A stretch of 6,111 bases of DNA, taken from contig JAHFBX010000191.1 in NCBI GenBank assembly GCA_023249815.1, positions 1-6,111 of the forward strand. Reading direction: 5' to 3'. Under the pieces are notes generated by a model, which was not told where the DNA came from, did no database searches, and saw only the letters and a program-made list of their open reading frames with translations. Of the stretch, positions 1 to 5,636 are shown one piece after another. The stretch's first letter is position 1, and the number at the start of each line of letters is the position of its first letter. Both the position numbers and the translations under genes were made by a program. This DNA comes from Candidatus Eiseniibacteriota bacterium (GTDB lineage: Bacteria > Eisenbacteria > RBG-16-71-46).

Positions 1-1
1 G

Positions 2-604
2 CGATGGATGACGGGGTGGCTCGAGCCGCCGACGCCCCATGCAGCCAACGATATCGAGATCGCATCGATCCGGCTGAACGGAAGGGTGCCCGTGGACGCC
101 TCGGCTCCTGCGTCCCTCGGGGACCAGGACGGGGACGGCATCACCGACCTCGTCGTCAAGTTCGATCGCAGGGCCGTGGAGGCAACCTTGGCCGCCGGCG
201 ACTCCGTTCCCGTGACGGTCACCGGCAAGCTGGCGGACCGTGACTTCAGCGGCACGGACCTCGTCCGCGTGCGCGCGCCGAGGGTTACGGCGCCCGTGCC
301 CGATAGTCTCCATGGGCCGCACGTGGTCACTCGCCCTGGGCTCGCCATCGTCAGCCTGTCCCCGAACCCGACAAACGCTGGTCGAATCCGGATCGCGTTC
401 ACGCTCGGCGAAGACGGTCCTGCGCGACTGGATCTGCTCGACGTCGCCGGACGGACGGTGAGCTCGAAGCGCGTGGGCGGGCTCGGTGCGGGTCCGCACG
501 AGCTCGACCTCGCCGGGAACAGCGCGCTCGCTCCGGGGATCTACTTCCTCCGCCTCGCCCAGGGCGGGAGCGAAGTCCGCGCGAGAGTGGCGGTCGTTCG
601 CTGA
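2..604 (+). CDS. Exported protein, C-terminal part, with FlgD-like / T9SS-type sorting domain (5' end outside window)
   Basis: The frame is open from the window edge, so the start lies upstream; the first in-frame ATG (base 8) falls inside a domain and is not a convincing start. About 200 residues are visible. Residues 17-92 form a compact domain whose strands include SIRLNG and VPVTVTGKL. It contains DQDGDGITD (41-49), a run of acidic residues like the calcium-binding loops of dockerins and thrombospondin type 3 repeats. Residues 119-200 resemble the FlgD Ig-like / type A T9SS C-terminal domain: LSPNP at the start, a central LDLLDVAGRTV strand pair, AGPHELDL, then APGIYFLRL and a closing RVAVVR. 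In the FCB group such tails commonly direct export and surface attachment of large secreted proteins. The catalytic or binding part is not in the window, so the function of the whole protein is unknown. It ends with TGA at 602-604. Confidence 0.85.
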   Translation, partial: RWMTGWLEPPTPHAANDIEIASIRLNGRVPVDASAPASLGDQDGDGITDLVVKFDRRAVEATLAAGDSVPVTVTGKLADRDFSGTDLVRVRAPRVTAPVPDSLHGPHVVTRPGLAIVSLSPNPTNAGRIRIAFTLGEDGPARLDLLDVAGRTVSSKRVGGLGAGPHELDLAGNSALAPGIYFLRLAQGGSEVRARVAVVR

Positions 605-622
605 TTCGGTGGGAGCTGTGGA

Positions 623-667
623 GCTTCGACTGCGGCCCTGCTGACGGACGTTGGATGGTGTCGAAGC
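623..667. repeat. Inverted repeat in the 605-884 intergenic gap
   Basis: GCTTCGAC (623-630) and GTCGAAGC (660-667) are perfect 8-base reverse complements separated by 29 bases, starting 18 bases after the stop of the left-edge gene. An alternative internal pairing joins CGGACG (645-650) to CGTCCG (675-680). No T-run follows, so this is at best a weak or factor-dependent 3'-end structure. The rest of the gap up to base 884 shows no convincing gene and no clear -10/-35 pair. Confidence 0.3.
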
Positions 668-884
668 CCACCCCCGTCCGGAGCAGCCGCGGACGTGCCC
701 CCGAGGCTACCTCCGTCTACCTCGCGAAGCGTCCACCGGAGCATTGAACCGAGGGCCCCGGAAGCCGTCTTCTGGATCAGGCGATGCACGATCGGTGTCC
801 GGGTGATGGTCCGTAGAGCCTCTCCCGGTCCGGTCGAGCGCACGTTCGAGCATCGCGTGTGTGCACACCCAGGCCGGAGACGAG

Positions 885-1115
885 ATGAATCCAACCCTCG
901 AGAACTTCCACTACGACGACGCGATCGTCATCCTGCCATTGGCGCTGCTCGTCGTTGGGGCCGCGGTCGCGGCGTTCACATGGGCGGCGCGCTCTGGTCA
1001 GTTCGACGACACCGACACGCCGCCCCAGCGCATGCTCGTGGACGACGCCGCGCCGCGCACGCGCGATCAGGCAGCCCGCGAGCGGTCTGGCGGAGACTCG
1101 GGGGTCGCGAGGTAG
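885..1115 (+). CDS. ccoS: CcoS-like cbb3-type cytochrome oxidase assembly protein
   Basis: This is a 76-residue membrane protein. Residues 14-34 are one hydrophobic helix (IVILPLALLVVGAAVAAFTW), followed by the family signature RSGQFDDTDTPPQRMLVDD (36-54). CcoS proteins are small single-helix inner-membrane factors needed to mature cbb3-type cytochrome c oxidase, and their hallmark is a helix followed by WA-x-x-SGQFDD and a downstream acidic pair. The ATG at 885 was chosen over the in-frame GTG at 861 because GGAG (876-879) sits 5 bases upstream. About 13 residues precede the helix, slightly more than usual. The tail after residue 54 is hydrophilic and unconserved in style; the segment from residue 61 on is encoded antisense to the end of the neighbouring polymerase/ligase gene (overlap 1067-1115). 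Usual neighbours (ccoNOQP, ccoG, ccoI) are absent here. The family call is firm; an active role depends on oxidase genes elsewhere. Confidence 0.85.
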   Translation: MNPTLENFHYDDAIVILPLALLVVGAAVAAFTWAARSGQFDDTDTPPQRMLVDDAAPRTRDQAARERSGGDSGVAR

Positions 1116-2551
1116 TCCGCCGAGCGCACGCCGTGGTCGCGGCTCACGAGGTACGCCGCGGTCCACGTGCCGAACCACATCCACACTTGGAAGACGTAGA
1201 TGGCGTTTCGAAGGTAGTCGATCTTGATCTCGTTCAGCATGAACATGAACAGCTGCGTTCGCGCGATGATGAGGTACGCGTCGGCGTAGCTCGCATGTCG
1301 GAGATCATCCACCACAGGCCGCAGGACGCGCACCAGCCCGAGGAGCAGGAGCAGGAACAGCAATAAGCCAGGGAACCCGATCAGGTTCGCGACGAACAGG
1401 TAGACGTTGTGCGGCCACCAGATCTCATAGCCCGGCATCTCGCCGTAGTACGGGCCCTGCCCGAGAATCGGATGCACGAGCGATCGCTTCCACGCGTTCA
1501 GCCAGGCGCCTTCGCGGGCTTCGGGCACGATGCCGTGCACGACGCGTGTCTGGCTCAGCCGCTCGAACATGTCGCCCGAGTTCGTGTACGTCGCGACGAA
1601 GAAGTTCATGGTCACGGCGAGCGCCACGATCGCCACCACGCCGCTCACGAACTTCACAGCGTTCAGGTGCCGCCGGATCGTGAAGAACAGGTAGGGCAGC
1701 GTGAGCCCGAGCGCGATGATGACGCCGCGCGTGACGGTGGTGAACATGGTGTACACGTTGAACAGCGTGAACAATCCCAACAGCACGCGTTGGCTCTGCG
1801 ACTTCGACCGGATCCACAGGAACACCATGAGCAGGAACGTGACGCCGCAGTATTCCGAGAGCAGCTCGTAGTCGCGGAAACTCGCGCCGACACGCACGTC
1901 GCGCGTGTTGAAGTCGTGGCCGAGCGTGCCGCTGAAGTCGATCAGTCCGGGGATGATGATCTTGCCGGCGGTGCGGGCCTCGAGCGCGGCAACGGCGAAC
2001 ACCAGAAGCGCGGTGACCATCTGCGCCTGGTGGAAGCGGCGGAGGTCCTCCTGCGTGCGCACGTTGTTCACGATCATGTAAAAGAACAACACGCAGGCGA
2101 GAAGGGTCTCGAAGTTCTGGAACGCACGCTCCAGCGCGAACGCGTTCTGCACGTTGTAGAAAGACAGGATGTAACAGAGCAGCAGGCCGAAGATCGGCAG
2201 GTCAATCGGGCTCGAGCGCGCAGGCGCAGCCGTGCGCAGCGAGAGCCGCAAGAGCCAGATCACGAACACGAGCAGGATGAAGACGAGGTTCGTGTTGCCG
2301 AACACCGTGCCCTTGGGGTAGGGAAGCAGGAACACGAGCACGTTGAGCGCCGCGAGCATGTTGAGGCGCCAGGCCACGCCGAACATGAGCAGCGCCACCG
2401 CGACCGGGATGACGCGCTTGTTGGGGTTCCAGTACTGGATCCCAAGCAGCACGCCCACCACCATCGTCGCGAGCCATCCCACCACGCGGCTCAGGGGGTC
2501 CCCGCCGGGACGCGGTCGGCCTCGCGCGGCTGGAGCCGTCAGGAAACCCAT
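1067..2551 (-). CDS. O-antigen polymerase/ligase-like membrane protein (Wzy/WaaL type)
   Basis: This 494-residue protein is strongly hydrophobic, with roughly ten or more predicted membrane helices (for example 25-40, 47-60, 85-102, 118-132, 150-161, 178-190, 235-247, 256-270, 277-291, 300-318, 384-409). Features of the Wzy_C / O-antigen ligase domain are visible: TRG (274-276) leading into a helix; a long external loop from about 320 to 380; HPILGQGP (360-367); and the PHN motif (380-382) followed by a helix with GFPGLLLF. Known members either polymerise lipid-linked repeat units or transfer the finished glycan from undecaprenyl diphosphate to an acceptor such as lipid A-core, in the inner membrane with periplasmic active loops. 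Sequence alone does not separate polymerase from ligase. The ATG at 2551 is supported by GGGAG (2561-2557 on this strand) with 5-base spacing. The gene follows the GT-C gene by 37 bases, so the two are probably co-transcribed. Its last 49 bases overlap the ccoS-like gene tail to tail. Confidence 0.85.
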   Translation of the reverse strand: MGFLTAPAARGRPRPGGDPLSRVVGWLATMVVGVLLGIQYWNPNKRVIPVAVALLMFGVAWRLNMLAALNVLVFLLPYPKGTVFGNTNLVFILLVFVIWLLRLSLRTAAPARSSPIDLPIFGLLLCYILSFYNVQNAFALERAFQNFETLLACVLFFYMIVNNVRTQEDLRRFHQAQMVTALLVFAVAALEARTAGKIIIPGLIDFSGTLGHDFNTRDVRVGASFRDYELLSEYCGVTFLLMVFLWIRSKSQSQRVLLGLFTLFNVYTMFTTVTRGVIIALGLTLPYLFFTIRRHLNAVKFVSGVVAIVALAVTMNFFVATYTNSGDMFERLSQTRVVHGIVPEAREGAWLNAWKRSLVHPILGQGPYYGEMPGYEIWWPHNVYLFVANLIGFPGLLLFLLLLLGLVRVLRPVVDDLRHASYADAYLIIARTQLFMFMLNEIKIDYLRNAIYVFQVWMWFGTWTAAYLVSRDHGVRSADYLATPESPPDRSRAA

Positions 2552-2588
2552 GTCATCTCCCGTGCGGTCGCGGCCGACCGTTCGCTGT

Positions 2589-4076
2589 TCATGGCGACTG
2601 CCCGGCGCCGGCCAGCAGAGTGATCCCCTCGACGGCGTCGCCGCCCCCCATCACCCGCATCCGCCGCATCGCGTCCGGAAGCGCGAACAAGGCCACTCCA
2701 GAGGCCGTCGCCTCGGCCCGCTGGCGGTCGTCCAGCGTGCGCACGAAGGGTCGCGCGCGGGGCGCCTGAGGGAACAGATGATACAGCATCGGCATGGAGT
2801 TCCCGGCCGCGAGCAGGAACCGCTCGGGTCGGCGAGGCCACCATGCCTCGAGCGAGGCGGCGAGCCGGCGCTGTTCGAGTCGCTTGGCGTGGTCGCGCAT
2901 GGCCGGGCCGCGCAGCGGCTCCACCACGATCGTCTGTCCGGAGATCGGGACGCGAACCGCGAACGGGCTCGGCTCTGCCGGCGTCGGGCCCTTCTTGGGT
3001 GGCTCGACATCCACGCCGAGCAGGAACGGCGAGAGGATCAGCGCGGCGCACACCGCGCGAAAGCGGGGCACTGTCAGTCGCGATGCGAGCGCGAGTAGAA
3101 CGAACGGTACCACGGGGAGCAGGTAGCCCTCGTCGTGGGGAAGCCGCGCGTAAAGCAGCAGCTCGAGCGCGACGAGGGTCGCGATCGCCCAGGCGGCCGG
3201 GCGCTCGAGGCGCGCGGCACGGGGGGCGTCGGGACGCTGCTGGACGAGCGAGAAAAGCGCGAGACCGATGGCGAGGCAGCCGAGCACGCCCAAGAGCACC
3301 ACCGTCGCCTGTCCCGCGATGAGCGGCAGCGGGACCTCGCCGACGCCTGATCTCGAGAGGCCTGGCAGGAGCCGTAGCGCCGACGACTGTCCGCCCGTGA
3401 TCTCCGAATACGTGAACATCTCCCAGCCGTAGCGTGCGAACACCGGCACGTACCACGCCGCCCCGACCAGCGCCGCGACACCGAATGCTTGGACCAGCCG
3501 CCAGGCGCGTGCTCCGCCTGGCGCCTGCCACAGCAAGATGGCCAGCGGGATGCCGAACAGTACCGACGTCAGGCGTGTGCCCAACGCAAGGCCGAGCCAC
3601 AGGCCCGCGCGAACGGGGCGGCCCTGCATCGTATCGAGCCAGGCGGCCAGCGCGAACGCGATGGCCCACAGGTAGTCGATGCTCGAGCTCCCGGCGATGA
3701 ACGCGGCGGGCACGAACGCGAACGCCACGCCCGCGAGCCACGCGTCGCGCAGGCCGTGGCGCGCGAACAGCCGGGCGGCGAGCCACGCACACGCCGCGGA
3801 GGCGAGCGCGGACAGCGCGTTCTGGGCCCAGGGCCCCAAGGCATAGCTCGGGAGCGAGACGATCTCCATGAGCGGGTATCCCGGCATGCGCGAGGCGGTG
3901 TATCGACCCGTCTCGGCCATCTCACGCAGGGCCGAGGCGAACTTCCAGGTGTCCGAGTCCGTGCCGAATCCAGGCGACAGGAACGGGACCTGACACACGA
4001 ACACCCCCAGCGCGATCGCGATGCCTGTTGCGATCGGGAGTGATGCGACGCCTGCTTCCCTGCTCGGCTTGGACAT
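2589..4076 (-). CDS. GT-C type integral membrane glycosyltransferase (ArnT/PMT/GT39-like)
   Basis: This is a 495-residue protein if started at ATG 4076. After a short basic N-terminus (SKPSREAG) comes a first helix (about 10-30), then an external loop with acidic pair D40 and D42 in TDSDTW and the RMPGYP motif (63-68). This is the usual layout of GT-C transferases that use polyprenyl-phosphate sugars, where loop-1 acidic residues are catalytic. Several further helices follow up to about residue 355, including LPHDEGYLLPVVPF (312-325), matching the late-helix motif of these families. Residues 356-495 form a hydrophilic C-terminal domain, probably periplasmic. Likely role: adding a sugar from a lipid-phosphate donor during envelope glycan or protein glycosylation; donor and acceptor are unknown. 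The frame stays open to 4241, but that extension is Arg/Pro-rich with no fold-like character. AGGAG (4094-4090 on this strand) lies 13 bases before ATG 4076, rather far, so the start is probable rather than certain. It is the first gene of the minus-strand pair. Confidence 0.8.
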   Translation of the reverse strand: MSKPSREAGVASLPIATGIAIALGVFVCQVPFLSPGFGTDSDTWKFASALREMAETGRYTASRMPGYPLMEIVSLPSYALGPWAQNALSALASAACAWLAARLFARHGLRDAWLAGVAFAFVPAAFIAGSSSIDYLWAIAFALAAWLDTMQGRPVRAGLWLGLALGTRLTSVLFGIPLAILLWQAPGGARAWRLVQAFGVAALVGAAWYVPVFARYGWEMFTYSEITGGQSSALRLLPGLSRSGVGEVPLPLIAGQATVVLLGVLGCLAIGLALFSLVQQRPDAPRAARLERPAAWAIATLVALELLLYARLPHDEGYLLPVVPFVLLALASRLTVPRFRAVCAALILSPFLLGVDVEPPKKGPTPAEPSPFAVRVPISGQTIVVEPLRGPAMRDHAKRLEQRRLAASLEAWWPRRPERFLLAAGNSMPMLYHLFPQAPRARPFVRTLDDRQRAEATASGVALFALPDAMRRMRVMGGGDAVEGITLLAGAGQSP

Positions 4077-4156
4077 GGGCGGTCCGGATCTCCTGGGCTG
4101 GCGGTACACGCACGGGACCGCTCCGGGGTTATCGGCACCGCGGCGGCGGGGCTTGC

Positions 4157-4184
4157 GCCCGCGCGGGGCCAGGCCGGCGCGGGC
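4157..4184. repeat. GC-rich inverted repeat upstream of the minus-strand glycan operon
   Basis: GCCCGCGC (4157-4164) and GCGCGGGC (4177-4184) are perfect reverse complements, extendable by one pair (4156/4185), with a 12-base loop. It lies 80 bases upstream of the GT-C gene start, so it may fall in that operon's 5' leader. In DNA this GC-rich, chance pairing is easy and the significance is uncertain. No convincing -10 box for the minus-strand operon was found in 4077-4300. Confidence 0.3.
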
Positions 4185-4250
4185 GGGACCCCTGCTCGGG
4201 GCGGTTCGCGAGGTGGGCCTGAGCGTCAAACCATGCCCCATGGCCGCTCC

Positions 4251-4286
4251 GGGCGTCCAATCCGCCGCTGGGGCCGTTGGACGCCC
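4251..4286. repeat. Perfect 10-base inverted repeat overlapping the tRNA promoter -35 region
   Basis: GGGCGTCCAA (4251-4260) and TTGGACGCCC (4277-4286) are exact reverse complements separated by 16 bases. The right arm contains the TTGGAC proposed as the -35 element of the tRNA-Lys promoter. It could be an operator, a hairpin in a transcript, or chance. The AT-containing centre of each arm makes it less trivial than the other GC-only repeats nearby. Confidence 0.5.
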
Positions 4287-4306
4287 ACGTGCGGACTCGA
4301 TATAAC
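4277..4306 (+). promoter_or_regulatory. Putative sigma70-type promoter for tRNA-Lys
   Basis: TATAAC (4301-4306) matches the -10 consensus at five of six bases and stands out as an AT-rich island in very GC-rich DNA. TTGGAC (4277-4282) lies 18 bases upstream and keeps the TTG of the -35 consensus. Transcription would begin near 4313, about 14 bases before the mature tRNA. The bases just after the -10 (GACGCGC) are GC-rich, a discriminator typical of stable-RNA promoters under stringent control; that regulatory reading is inference. Confidence 0.6.
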
Positions 4307-4326
4307 GACGCGCGCGCCCGGCCCGG

Positions 4327-4402
4327 GACCCGTTAGCTCAGTCGGTAGAGCACCTGACTTTTAATCAGGGTGTCGCTGGTTCGATCCCAGCACGGGTCAC
4401 CA
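4327..4402 (+). tRNA. tRNA-Lys (anticodon UUU), CCA encoded
   Basis: A full cloverleaf can be drawn: acceptor stem GACCCGT (4327-4333) with ACGGGTC (4392-4398), seven pairs; D arm GCTC/GAGC; anticodon stem CCTGA (4353-4357) with TCAGG (4365-4369) around loop CTTTTAA, giving anticodon TTT at 4360-4362; variable loop GTGTC; T arm GCTGG/CCAGC around TTCGATC. The discriminator is A (4399), followed by an encoded CCA (4400-4402). Size is 76 bases. It should read AAA and AAG lysine codons. It stands alone, with no second tRNA nearby, and has its own likely promoter. Confidence 0.97.
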
Positions 4403-4442
4403 GGCCCGCCCGGGACCTGCGCTTGTCATCTCCGGGCCCAAG

Positions 4443-4473
4443 CGGCATCCTGCCGCGCCGGAGCAGGATGCCG
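4443..4473 (+). terminator. Strong hairpin downstream of tRNA-Lys, possible terminator without T-run
   Basis: CGGCATCCTGC (4443-4453) pairs perfectly over 11 bases with GCAGGATGCCG (4463-4473) around a 9-base loop, beginning 40 bases after the tRNA 3' end. No T-tract follows, so it is not a classic intrinsic terminator. It may stop transcription with help, protect a 3' end, or be part of a leader for the zinc-finger gene downstream. Confidence 0.45.
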
Positions 4474-4478
4474 TACAC

Positions 4479-4524
4479 GGCGGGAGACGCCTGCGGATCG
4501 GGATGTCCCGCCACGGCGGGATTT
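4479..4524 (+). terminator. Small hairpin with TTT tail, and a competing upstream pairing arm
   Basis: TCCCGC (4506-4511) pairs with GCGGGA (4516-4521) around a 4-base loop and is followed by TTT, a short terminator-like structure. The same TCCCGCC (4506-4512) can instead pair with GGCGGGA at 4479-4485, because CACGGCGGGA occurs twice (4476-4485 and 4512-4521). The two pairings exclude each other, which is the geometry of an attenuator, though in GC-rich DNA it may be coincidence. Confidence 0.35.
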
Positions 4525-4650
4525 CCATGGCAACTTCGCAGCCCCCACGCGCATCGAATCGGGACGCGTGGCCGGCAGGATCGGGAACGAACCTCGGGAG
4601 TGGCTTCGGATGGGCATGGGACCAACGAGTGTCCGGCACGGGTGGCGGCC

Positions 4651-4914
4651 GTGAAGCGCCTGACCTGCCAGGAGGTGCTCGACCAGTTGTCGGAGTATCT
4701 CGACGACGAGGCTCGCGCCGAACTGGTGGGAGAAGTGGACCATCACCTCGGTGCCTGTGTGCACTGCCGGGTCGAGGTGGACACACTGCGACGGACCATC
4801 CTGTTCTATCGCCACGACGAGCGCATCGTGCTCCCGACGCGCCTCTCGGGGCAGCTCCAGGATGCGCTCGAGCGAGCGTACCGGGACGGCTACCGCGAAG
4901 ACGGCGAAGCCTGA
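4651..4914 (+). CDS. Anti-sigma-factor-like zinc-finger protein (zf-HC2 / ZAS type)
   Basis: This is an 87-residue soluble protein. It opens with KRLTCQEVLDQLSEYLDDE, the first helix typical of zf-HC2 domains with Cys6. Then comes HLGACVHC (32-39), giving the H-x3-C-x2-C zinc-binding motif of ZAS anti-sigma factors (H32, C36, C39), and CRVEVDTLRRTI. The rest (about 52-87) is a charged helical tail, with no membrane helix. ZAS proteins bind zinc and hold an ECF-type sigma factor inactive, often sensing redox state; related small zf-HC2 proteins exist whose partner is unproven. The GTG at 4651 was chosen because GGTGG (4641-4645) lies 5 bases before it and the family-like sequence begins right there. 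An in-frame GTG at 4642 is the alternative; the further open frame back to 4423 crosses hairpins and looks non-coding. No sigma factor gene adjoins it, which is unusual. Confidence 0.82.
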   Translation: MKRLTCQEVLDQLSEYLDDEARAELVGEVDHHLGACVHCRVEVDTLRRTILFYRHDERIVLPTRLSGQLQDALERAYRDGYREDGEA

Positions 4915-4994
4915 CGCCCGGCCCGGTGCGGTACCTGTGTGGACACCGGGGCGCGGATCATCCGGACCCTGCACGCGGTCTCGCGGGTATCGGA

Positions 4995-5023
4995 TTGCGC
5001 CCACGGCGCACGATTCCTAGAAT
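4995..5023 (+). promoter_or_regulatory. Putative sigma70-type promoter for the small barrel gene
   Basis: TTGCGC (4995-5000) and TAGAAT (5018-5023) are separated by exactly 17 bases. The -10 matches consensus at five of six bases and is one of few AT-rich spots in the 146-base gap. Transcription would start near 5030, leaving a leader of about 30 bases that carries the AGGGG ribosome site (5052-5056). Confidence 0.5.
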
Positions 5024-5060
5024 CCCGCCTGCACTCCCTTCTCCTCCCGTCAGGGGCACC

Positions 5061-5636
5061 ATGTCGCTCAACCGTCGGCTGACCATCGCGTTGCTCGGCT
5101 GCTGCTTGGCACTGCCGGCGCACGCGGCGGCGCTGCGCCTGGAGCCCTGGCGCGGCCACGTCTCGCTGGGCTACGGGCACCTGTTCTCGGACCGCTACTC
5201 GCCCGGCGGCTCCATTTCCGTGGCAGGGGGCCTCGACTACGCCGTCCACGATCGCCTCCGCCTGGGACCGGTGCTCAGCATCTCACTCCTGGGTTCGCAC
5301 GAGGTCACGCGCGGCAGCGTCACGGCGGGCCTCGAGTACAGCCTGCTCGAGGGCGCGCTACAGCTTCACTGGATGCCGCGGACCGGACCGATCACGCGGG
5401 TCTCGCTGGGGCCGGGCTTCGCCGCCGCGAGGACCTCGCTCCAAGTGGGAGGCGGAGGGGCCAGCTTCCTGGACCTGGCCGTGGACGAGGTGAAGCCCGA
5501 AGTGGCGCTCGACCTGAGCGCGTTGCCGAGACGGCAGCAGATCGTCGCCGTCGGACTCGAGGCGGGGGTGCGCTACGTGCCCGTGACGCGCACCGACTGG
5601 ATCCTCACGTCCGTGCGGCTCACGATCCACTATTGA
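5061..5636 (+). CDS. Small exported, probably outer-membrane beta-barrel, protein
   Basis: This is a 191-residue protein. It has a clear signal peptide: basic NRR (4-6), hydrophobic core to about residue 19, and an A-H-A cleavage site after residue 22. The mature part, about 169 residues, shows repeated short stretches of alternating hydrophobic and polar residues with aromatic girdle-like positions (HVSLGYGHLF, SISVAGGLDYAV, SVTAGLEYSLL, ALQLHWMP, AVGLEAGVRYVPV) and ends VRLTIHY. That length and a terminal aromatic residue suit an eight-stranded outer-membrane barrel (OmpA/OmpW-like in general form). I recognise no specific family and no ligand. The LLGC around Cys14 resembles a lipobox, so a lipoprotein is a weaker alternative; the hydrophobic segment continuing past it argues for ordinary cleavage. 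ATG 5061 has AGGGG (5052-5056) 4 bases upstream. The frame is open back to 4503, but that part is the shadow of the zinc-finger gene. It overlaps the GT87-like gene by 17 bases tail to tail. Confidence 0.78.
   Translation: MSLNRRLTIALLGCCLALPAHAAALRLEPWRGHVSLGYGHLFSDRYSPGGSISVAGGLDYAVHDRLRLGPVLSISLLGSHEVTRGSVTAGLEYSLLEGALQLHWMPRTGPITRVSLGPGFAAARTSLQVGGGGASFLDLAVDEVKPEVALDLSALPRRQQIVAVGLEAGVRYVPVTRTDWILTSVRLTIHY

Noticed and set aside
695..1366. 223-codon plus-strand open frame
   Set aside because: It runs across the ccoS-like gene and into the antisense of the polymerase/ligase, has a low-complexity Arg/His/Glu-rich product and no recognisable domain. It is a GC-rich shadow frame.
1409..2623. 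404-codon plus-strand open frame antisense to the polymerase/ligase
   Set aside because: The product is dominated by His, Arg, Glu and Gln, typical of the antisense of a hydrophobic membrane protein. The opposite strand encodes clear helices and family motifs.
2539..3792. 417-codon minus-strand open frame overlapping the GT-C gene
   Set aside because: The product is Arg/Ala/Pro-rich with no hydrophobic segments, while the other frame encodes a coherent membrane protein.
4224..4229. TTGACG on the minus strand as -35 for the glycan operon
   Set aside because: It is a good -35 match, but no AT-containing -10 is found 16-19 bases downstream, so no promoter can be called.
4077..4241. Longer start (ATG 4241) for the GT-C gene
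   Set aside because: The added 55 residues are Arg/Pro/Gly-rich and would place a long odd leader before the first membrane helix; the region also holds GC-rich repeats.
4316..4417. Similar GC-rich strings flanking the tRNA (4316-4330 and 4404-4417) as integration att sites
   Set aside because: They differ by one base in a low-complexity C/G run, do not duplicate the tRNA 3' end, and no integrase gene is present.
4545..4571. Inverted repeat CCACGCG / CGCGTGG
   Set aside because: It has seven pairs with a 13-base loop in very GC-rich DNA, no T-run and no promoter context; this is within chance expectation.
4503..5060. In-frame 186-codon extension upstream of the barrel gene
   Set aside because: It overlaps the zinc-finger gene in another frame, has no domain character, and the signal peptide at 5061 with its ribosome site marks the real start.
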